Shown here: piece by piece, positions 1 to 5,111 of the stretch
Layout of the letters: the number at the start of each line of letters is the position of its first letter
Position numbering within the stretch: the first letter of the stretch is position 1
NCBI GenBank assembly: GCA_001412365.1
Contig: LKUE01000283.1
Location: 1 to 10,669, forward strand
DNA length: 10,669 nucleotides
From: Desulfuromonas sp. SDB
GTDB taxonomy: Bacteria; SDB-A
Reading direction: 5' to 3'
Translations under genes and position numbers: made by a program
Notes under the pieces: model-generated
Told to the model about the DNA's origin: nothing
Seen by the model: the letters and a program-made list of their open reading frames with translations, nothing else
Databases searched by the model: none

Positions 1-24
1 TATTATTACTAATAATTTTTTCAT
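1..24 (-). CDS. Possible start of a gene running off the left edge (signal-peptide-like N-terminus)
   Basis: Read on the minus strand from position 24, the sequence gives MKKLLVII with no stop before the window ends. A Lys-Lys pair followed by an aliphatic run is the usual opening of a signal peptide or membrane anchor. A TATAAT hexamer on the same strand (50-55) lies at a distance fitting a short leader, and a weak GAAAG purine stretch directly precedes the ATG. Only eight codons are visible, so the product cannot be named and the call could be a chance ATG in AT-rich DNA. If real, it is oriented like the zinc ribbon gene beside it. Confidence 0.4.
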
Positions 25-49
25 CTTTCTATTTTTAATTTCTAATAAG

Positions 50-55
50 ATTATA
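50..55 (-). promoter_or_regulatory. Possible -10 box for the left-edge gene
   Basis: A perfect TATAAT occurs on the minus strand 25 bases upstream of the candidate ATG at 22-24. No convincing -35 element sits at the standard spacing: TTGCTG lies 20 bases away. The surroundings are very AT-rich, where TATAAT arises easily by chance. Confidence 0.25.
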
Positions 56-146
56 TTGCATTTTAAAACTATTATCAGCAATTATGAAATATAATATCAA
101 ATTGGTTAAATTCTTTTTGTCATATAATCTAAATAAAAAATTACTT

Positions 147-344
147 TCAGGATGTTTTCAGGTCTATTTCTTCATCAATCAGAGTTTTTCCGCAAACTGA
201 GCAGTATTCCGCAAAAGGAGTTCGAATTTTAGCTCCGCAGTGAGAACATTTGGATATTAATATCCTTCCACAGTGGGGGCAGTATTTCTCATTTTGATTT
301 CCCAGATAATGACAATTACAACATATATTTATTTCTTTTTTCAT
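147..344 (-). CDS. Small double zinc ribbon protein (65 aa)
   Basis: The protein has four CxxC-type knuckles in the spacing of a double zinc ribbon: C8/C11 with C22/C25 (CPHCGR), then C33/C36 (CSHCGA) with C48/C51 (CSVCGK). There are no other domains, no signal peptide and no membrane segment, so it should be a cytosolic two-zinc protein. Such ribbons usually mediate protein or nucleic acid contacts, and they are often found at the N-terminus of larger STAND ATPase or cyclase proteins. Here the ribbon is a separate gene, 46 bp downstream of and co-oriented with the STAND/SARP-like regulator, so it may be cotranscribed and may act as its partner (inference). No Shine-Dalgarno sequence is evident before its ATG. 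The biochemical role is unknown. Confidence 0.8.
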   Translation of the reverse strand: MKKEINICCNCHYLGNQNEKYCPHCGRILISKCSHCGAKIRTPFAEYCSVCGKTLIDEEIDLKTS

Positions 345-390
345 ATATTTAGTTGTAGGGAAAAGATATTAAAAATTTCTTAAAAATAAA

Positions 391-3300
391 TTATTTTTTT
401 GAGGAAAGTTTTTTATACAATTCTTCAGTCTTTTTTTCAGGTTCTACATCTAATTCTTCCAGGAGAATTTTACTCATACGCTGATAATGCTTGATCATTC
501 CGTTCCGGTCTTCCATCCCTGAAAAAGCTTGCAAAACCGCCCGGTGAGCTCTTTCATCAGTGGCATCAATTTCCAACAGCCGATGGGCGTAATTCAACAC
601 TTCCCGCCAATCCAATCTTTGTTCATTGATTTCAATCAGCCATAAGATGATCTCTTTGATATTTTCTTTAAGCACAATTTGTTCATCGTCAATGGGAAGA
701 GAATACATCTCCGGTAGAAAATCACCTTTATAAAGCTTTAAGGCATGTAAAGCTTTCTGCTCTGCTTTGGGGACCACTCCTTTTCTTCTATAATACAAAA
801 AATCCTGATAAGTTTGGGTAAAATCAAAATAATCAATATAGAAAAGATAATCATTCAGCTTGTAGAAAGGCTCTCCGCAGGTTATTCCCTCTGGTCCTAA
901 AAACTTCCTCAAGTAGGATAGAGTGACATGAAAGTTGTTTTGGGATTCTTTAAATCCCATATCCGGCCACAGATGAGTACTCAAAACTTCCCTGGTCACT
1001 CCCTGTTCCCCGGACATCACCAATAACAGTCCCAGCAATTCTTTTGCTTTCTTGGATCCCCATTTTTTCTCAGGTATAATTTCTCTTAATCTGGTATCCT
1101 TGACATATAACCCCCCGAAGGTATAAATGCCTTTGGTTGGTTTGAATTTAGGTTGATCCTGCTTCTCGACAATATAAGTTTTGAACAGTTTAGACAATTT
1201 TTTCTTTCCCTCTGTCTCAAAAATTTTCTGATAATATTTTAAAGATTCATTTAAACCTAGTTCAGATAATAGTTTTATCCCCTGGGTAATAATTATGTCC
1301 TTTTTCTTATCCTTTAAATTTATCCCAAAATCCATATATAACTCAGATAAAGCCACCTGAGCGTGATGTTTTTTCAATAATTTTTCTCCCTGGTGAAAAC
1401 TTTCCCATGCTTGCTCTGATTTATTCATTTTAAGATAAAATATAGCTCTGTATTTCAATATATTCGCTTCCATTAACTTCATCTTGTCTTTACGGGTTAT
1501 TTTAAGCGCTTGTTCAATTAACTGTTCTGCTTTTTTCAGCTCCTGTTTGTTAAATGCCTGTTGGATACAAAACTCCAGATAATCACATTGATAAGTTGAT
1601 CGAAGTTGTTCAAAATCGAATAATTCTTCAAATTCTTCCAAGTATTGCTCCACTTTACTGGCATTATTACCCAATTGATAAACTTTTATCATTTTCAAAT
1701 AGGATTCAATTTTCCTGTCAAAAATTTTTAAGGTTCTGGATAAGTTAAAAAATCTCTCTGCATACATCTTGGCAAAAACAAAATCTTTTTTAACTAAGTA
1801 ACAAGATGCAAGTAGGTTATAGGATTCTGCCTTCTTATGAATATGACCAATTTCAGTAATTAAATCAAGTTCACGATTTGCGTATTCGATGGAAAGATCC
1901 ACCTTACCCATTTCCCTGAGTACCAAAGCCAGGTTCCCGTAATTGGTAGCGGAAAAACCCTTGATATTTACATCCTCGGCAATCTTCAATGCTTGTTGAT
2001 AGTAATCCAGGGATTTTTTTAAATCCCCCAGATGATAACTTATGCCCCCCAGTAAATTCAGGGGGAACCACTTTCCGATTTTAAGAATTCGGGGATCAAT
2101 ATCCTCAACCAGCTTCTTTGCTTTCTGTTGAGCTTGTTTGAATTTATCCTGCTTTACCAGCATAACACAGTGATTGTACCTTATTCTCCATTGGGGAGGT
2201 AAATCTTCAGGGTCAATAATTTCCAGTGACTTTTGATATAATTTTTCTGCCTGGTTGAAATTGTTAATCTCAACCATCTCCCTAACATACATGCTGAGGC
2301 AGTACTGGGCTCGTTCAACCATATTAAATTTCATTAAATCATTAAATACTTGTTCACCTTCCGTCCAGGGGGGTAATCTCTCTCCAGAATATCTTTTGAT
2401 TTCAAATTCATCCATGTTCAAGTCAACATTAATTTTCTCATCCAGATCAGGGATATTCTTAGCAATAGCTAAGGCAATCATCAGATAGTGACGAGATTTA
2501 GTCCATTGACTGAAATAGGAGTACTTCTGAAATGCTTTTCTAACTATTTGCAACAACTTTAAAGAATACTCTTCGGGCAGCAACAACTGAGTCCGATGAT
2601 AGGCTATTTCTTCAATTAATTCATCATCTTTATCTTCAAGATAGTCAGCAATTTCTCGGTGTAATTTTCTGCACTGTAATTCAGGAATGTAATCCAGTAC
2701 TACCTTTCTGATCAAAGGATGAGAAAATTCAAAATTTCCTTGACTGCTTAAATATATGACCTGCTCCTGCTTTAACTTTCCTAATATCTTTTTTACATTT
2801 TTAATCTTAAAAGTTTTCAGGATTTCCTCTATCTGAGGAATAGTGAAACTCTCCCCCAATAATGCCGCTCCCCTTAATACAGTCAATTCCTGCGGGGAGT
2901 AGTTCATAATTTTCTTCTTGAAGAAAATACCCAGGTTATCCGGAACCGGAAAATCCTGATAAAAATCTTCAATTTGCCATCCTTGATCGGTAATTTTAAG
3001 AATATTCATCTTGTTCAGCGCAACCAGCAACTGTTCAATAAAATAAGGATTGCCTTGAGTATATTTATACATCCAGGAAACAAAACTAATCTGTCCTGCA
3101 TGATGATCCAGATTAACCAGGGCAGTTTTTACCTGATTAGGGGATAGTTTTTCTAAATTGATTATCTCGTCCACTCTTCCAGAATAATCCGGAGAATTAG
3201 AAGATTCAGCAATATCCAAAGTTAATACGATCAATATTGGGAGATTTTGAACCTGAGCTAACAAATAATCTAAAAATTCATGACTAATGCTGCTCAGCCA

Positions 3301-3771
3301 ATGGATATCATCAAATAACATCAACACCGGATAAACAGCCGCCAGATTTCCCAGGAATTTTATAATGGAATCGTAAACATCAGTTAAGGGAACATCCTGC
3401 CGGGTTTTTACTTCATAGGGGTAGTACTCTAAAATCTTTTCATCAACCGAAGCAATATTAGCTAAATCCGCAGAGCTAATAAATTTTGCTAACTTGGCGG
3501 TTCGATTTTCAATACTTAAAAAATAACTGCTGACTACAGAATCCAGGGGATAGGTAGATTTAGATCCATGATGTCCGCACAAATGAAATATCTGGAAGGG
3601 AGGGATTTTCAGATCCTGTTTGAATTTCTCCAGCAGTTCGGATTTTCCAATACCCGCTTCCCCTTTGATCAGAACTTTCCTGCTTCCGCCTTCAAGAATT
3701 GAAGATACACTGTTTTCCAACAACCTCAATTCTTTTTCCCGTCCAATGAATGGCAATTTAAAATTATGCAT
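391..3771 (-). CDS. STAND ATPase-TPR-SARP-like transcriptional regulator (1126 aa)
   Basis: A large signal-integrating transcription factor. Residues 8-360 form an AAA_16/STAND ATPase: Walker A GEAGIGKS (37-44), Walker B VLMLFDDIHW (149-158) and the LAL-like motif TQGNPYFIEQLL (238-249). Residues about 480-860 are TPR-like helical repeats, clearest at 574-680. Residues about 882-985 resemble the OmpR-type winged helix of SARP regulators, including SKKAKELLGLLLV (906-918) and SYLRKFLG (952-959). Residues about 985-1115 form a BTAD-like bacterial transcriptional activation domain, with YKGDFLPEMY (1014-1023). In most large SARPs the DNA-binding part is N-terminal; here it is C-terminal, as in MalT/LAL proteins. 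The family is expected to bind ATP, assemble upon sensing a ligand through the TPRs, and activate transcription. Its divergent position suggests control of the lux-type operon (inference). The ATG at 3771 starts just before the conserved PFIGREKEL entry to the ATPase, and it has no clear ribosome binding site. Confidence 0.88.
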   Translation of the reverse strand: MHNFKLPFIGREKELRLLENSVSSILEGGSRKVLIKGEAGIGKSELLEKFKQDLKIPPFQIFHLCGHHGSKSTYPLDSVVSSYFLSIENRTAKLAKFISSADLANIASVDEKILEYYPYEVKTRQDVPLTDVYDSIIKFLGNLAAVYPVLMLFDDIHWLSSISHEFLDYLLAQVQNLPILIVLTLDIAESSNSPDYSGRVDEIINLEKLSPNQVKTALVNLDHHAGQISFVSWMYKYTQGNPYFIEQLLVALNKMNILKITDQGWQIEDFYQDFPVPDNLGIFFKKKIMNYSPQELTVLRGAALLGESFTIPQIEEILKTFKIKNVKKILGKLKQEQVIYLSSQGNFEFSHPLIRKVVLDYIPELQCRKLHREIADYLEDKDDELIEEIAYHRTQLLLPEEYSLKLLQIVRKAFQKYSYFSQWTKSRHYLMIALAIAKNIPDLDEKINVDLNMDEFEIKRYSGERLPPWTEGEQVFNDLMKFNMVERAQYCLSMYVREMVEINNFNQAEKLYQKSLEIIDPEDLPPQWRIRYNHCVMLVKQDKFKQAQQKAKKLVEDIDPRILKIGKWFPLNLLGGISYHLGDLKKSLDYYQQALKIAEDVNIKGFSATNYGNLALVLREMGKVDLSIEYANRELDLITEIGHIHKKAESYNLLASCYLVKKDFVFAKMYAERFFNLSRTLKIFDRKIESYLKMIKVYQLGNNASKVEQYLEEFEELFDFEQLRSTYQCDYLEFCIQQAFNKQELKKAEQLIEQALKITRKDKMKLMEANILKYRAIFYLKMNKSEQAWESFHQGEKLLKKHHAQVALSELYMDFGINLKDKKKDIIITQGIKLLSELGLNESLKYYQKIFETEGKKKLSKLFKTYIVEKQDQPKFKPTKGIYTFGGLYVKDTRLREIIPEKKWGSKKAKELLGLLLVMSGEQGVTREVLSTHLWPDMGFKESQNNFHVTLSYLRKFLGPEGITCGEPFYKLNDYLFYIDYFDFTQTYQDFLYYRRKGVVPKAEQKALHALKLYKGDFLPEMYSLPIDDEQIVLKENIKEIILWLIEINEQRLDWREVLNYAHRLLEIDATDERAHRAVLQAFSGMEDRNGMIKHYQRMSKILLEELDVEPEKKTEELYKKLSSKK

Positions 3772-3794
3772 GATTAAATTTGGTTAAAACTCAG

Positions 3795-3804
3795 TTAATA
3801 TTAA
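3795..3804. promoter_or_regulatory. Palindrome TTAATATTAA upstream of the regulator gene
   Basis: A perfect 10-bp palindrome lies 24 bases upstream of the regulator start codon. It overlaps two GTTAA units, at 3783 and 3794, spaced 11 bp apart. SARP regulators are known to bind direct repeats with a helical-turn period of about 11 bp, so an autoregulatory operator is conceivable. The region is so AT-rich that chance is a strong alternative. Confidence 0.2.
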
Positions 3805-3812
3805 TTTTATAT

Positions 3813-3839
3813 ATTATAATTAAATGAGTTCAAATACAA
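3813..3839 (-). promoter_or_regulatory. Possible promoter of the regulator gene
   Basis: On the minus strand a perfect TATAAT (3813-3818) is preceded by TTGTAT (3834-3839) with a 15-bp spacer, which is shorter than the optimum of 17. It would give a leader of roughly 35 bases before the ATG at 3771. The call is weak because of the spacing and the AT-rich context. Confidence 0.3.
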
Positions 3840-3884
3840 CTGCTGGATTAAATTTATTATTATCAATTAAGCCGGTAAATCTGA

Positions 3885-3913
3885 TTGACCAGGGAATGTT
3901 TAGTGTTTATAGT
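3885..3913 (+). promoter_or_regulatory. Sigma70-type promoter of the lux-type operon
   Basis: TTGACC (3885-3890, five of six consensus bases) and TATAGT (3908-3913, five of six) are separated by exactly 17 bp. Transcription would begin near 3920. The leader would be about 50 bases to the candidate AUU start at 3969, or about 135 bases to the first ATG at 4056. It is the best-formed promoter in the divergent region and faces the operon. The upstream 3820-3884 stretch is where an activator would bind, but I see no clear heptad repeat array there. Confidence 0.55.
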
Positions 3914-3957
3914 TGATAATATAAAAAAGTTCATCCTTAATTACACATTTATCTAAT

Positions 3958-3962
3958 GAGGT
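3958..3962 (+). promoter_or_regulatory. Candidate ribosome binding site for an upstream luxE start
   Basis: GAGGT lies six bases before an ATT codon at 3969 that is in frame with the LuxE gene. This is ideal Shine-Dalgarno spacing. By contrast, the first ATG of the gene at 4056 has no purine-rich site at the right distance; the nearest, CAGGA at 4026-4030, is 25 bases away. This site is the main sequence support for initiation upstream of 4056. Confidence 0.45.
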
Positions 3963-3968
3963 TGAAAA

Positions 3969-4055
3969 ATTTCTTTTTCATCTATTGACCAGCTTTGTTC
4001 AACAGAATGTGCTTATGATTTTTCTCAGGATAATAAGAATTTATTCTTTAAAGCG
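3969..4055 (+). other. Likely N-terminal extension of the LuxE protein, in frame but without an ATG
   Basis: The frame of the downstream LuxE gene stays open back to a TGA at 3963-3965. The 29 extra codons encode a LuxE-like N-terminus: SSIDQL corresponds to the SSEIDDL segment I recall from Vibrio LuxE, and the following segment bridges smoothly to MRENFQFQFQRQSYVKFLC. Adding it gives 380 residues, close to the roughly 370-380 of classical LuxE. There is no ATG, GTG or TTG in the stretch; the first plausible start is ATT at 3969 behind GAGGT. Alternatively a one-base indel in the A5 (3965-3969) or T5 (3974-3978) run hides an ATG start at 3956. The homology rests on memory of LuxE rather than an alignment run. 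Confidence 0.55.
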
Positions 4056-5111
4056 ATGAGGGAGAATTTTCAATTCCAATTCCAGCGCCAGTCCTATGTA
4101 AAATTTCTCTGCGAACAGCATCAATTTTTTCCTGATAATTTAAATGATTATGAAGACTTGTTTAAAATCCCCCCTGTGTTTGTGGGTATTCTAAAAATAA
4201 ACCGTTTCTGCAATGTTTCCGAAGAAGATATCACCATGACCTTAACCAGCTCGGGAACCAAGGGTCAGAAAACCCAGCTTCTACTGGACAAACAGAGTCT
4301 AGAACGGCTGGAAAAGCTGGCAGATAGTTGTTTTACCAGCTTGGGATATAAAGATGATACTCCTGCCCATTACCTGGTTTTTGGATATGAGCGAAGTAAA
4401 GCTGAACATATCGGAACCAGCTGGAGCGACCAGCAGAATTTAAAATACGCTCCCCAGAAATCACTTCATTGGACCATCAAATGGAACGATCAAAAAGGTG
4501 AATTTGATTATGACGGAGAAGCAGTGGCTAGATTATTTCTGGAGTTAATTAATGATGCTCCGGTAAGATTAATTGGTTTTCCCGCTTTCATCCATGAAAT
4601 GGTTACCCTGGCTAGAAAACTTAAAACTAAGATCAAAGTTGATCCCCGGAGTTTTATAATTGCAGGGGGAGGATGGAAAAATCACCAGGGAACACCCTTG
4701 TCTCACCAGCAGTTTGCCCAGTTTATGGAAGAAAATACCGGGTTACCTCATGAAAATGTAAGAGATGCTTACGGGATGGCAGAGCACGGAGTTCCTTATG
4801 CCAGCTGTGGGCAAGGTCATCACCATGTGCCCATTTACAGCAGGTTGAAAGTAATTAATCCCCTTTCCTCCCAATGTTTAGATTACGGGCAGCAAGGTCT
4901 TCTTCAGTTGTTCACCCCTTATAATACCACTCAACCCAATCTGTCCATTCTTTCCACTGACCTGGTGGTACTGGAAAAAGACTGTCCCTGCGGACTTCAG
5001 GGCGATTACATAAAGTCCATTCAGCGGGGGGGGAAGAAGAAACACAAAGGCTGCGCTATTGCCGCCCAGGAAATTCTCAGCCAGCACCAGGAGTCAAACA
5101 ATAAATCATGA
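4056..5111 (+). CDS. luxE: LuxE-type acyl-protein synthetase (fatty acid activating subunit)
   Basis: LuxE activates a fatty acid with ATP to acyl-AMP, moves the acyl group to its own cysteine and passes it to LuxC for reduction. Diagnostic features are the adenylate-forming loop TSSGTKGQKTQ (64-74), GGGWK (204-208), DAYGMAEHG (237-245) and a C-terminal KGCA whose Cys333 matches the acylated cysteine of luminous-bacteria LuxE. It lacks the C-terminal lid domain of PaaK-type ligases, as LuxE does. Counted from the first ATG the protein has 351 residues and is N-terminally short; homology continues about 29 codons upstream (3969-4055). It is the first gene of the operon and its stop overlaps the next ATG (ATGA). 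A G8 run at 5026-5033 precedes the Cys333 codon. The substrate is unknown; a long-chain fatty acid is inferred from the family. Confidence 0.88.
   Translation: MRENFQFQFQRQSYVKFLCEQHQFFPDNLNDYEDLFKIPPVFVGILKINRFCNVSEEDITMTLTSSGTKGQKTQLLLDKQSLERLEKLADSCFTSLGYKDDTPAHYLVFGYERSKAEHIGTSWSDQQNLKYAPQKSLHWTIKWNDQKGEFDYDGEAVARLFLELINDAPVRLIGFPAFIHEMVTLARKLKTKIKVDPRSFIIAGGGWKNHQGTPLSHQQFAQFMEENTGLPHENVRDAYGMAEHGVPYASCGQGHHHVPIYSRLKVINPLSSQCLDYGQQGLLQLFTPYNTTQPNLSILSTDLVVLEKDCPCGLQGDYIKSIQRGGKKKHKGCAIAAQEILSQHQESNNKS
5026..5033 (+). repeat. Poly-G tract (G8) inside the luxE coding region
   Basis: Eight consecutive G residues encode part of RGG just before KKKHKGC. The tract ends 18 bases before the TGC codon of catalytic Cys333 (5052-5054). 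A one-base slip would replace the last 25 residues, including the cysteine. G runs of this length are known slippage sites in phase-variable genes. Confidence 0.6.
5089..5093 (+). promoter_or_regulatory. Possible ribosome binding site of the LuxC-PaaK gene
   Basis: AGGAG lies 14 bases before the ATG at 5108, inside the end of luxE. The spacing is longer than ideal. Together with the ATGA stop-start overlap it suggests translational coupling to luxE. Confidence 0.4.

Noticed and set aside
1554-2488. Two plus-strand open frames (1554-1748 and 2255-2488)
   Set aside because: Both are antisense to the TPR region of the large regulator and show no coding features of their own.
3824-3916. Small plus-strand frame encoding a 30-residue peptide in the divergent region
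   Set aside because: It has no ribosome binding site and overlaps the predicted operon promoter, so it would not be transcribed from it. A leader peptide or signal precursor cannot be excluded but nothing supports it.
3884-3992. ATTGACCAG occurring twice exactly 100 bp apart (3884-3892 and 3984-3992)
   Set aside because: The first copy is the -35 region and the second encodes Ile-Asp-Gln of the extended LuxE; a 9-bp match at this distance is most simply chance.
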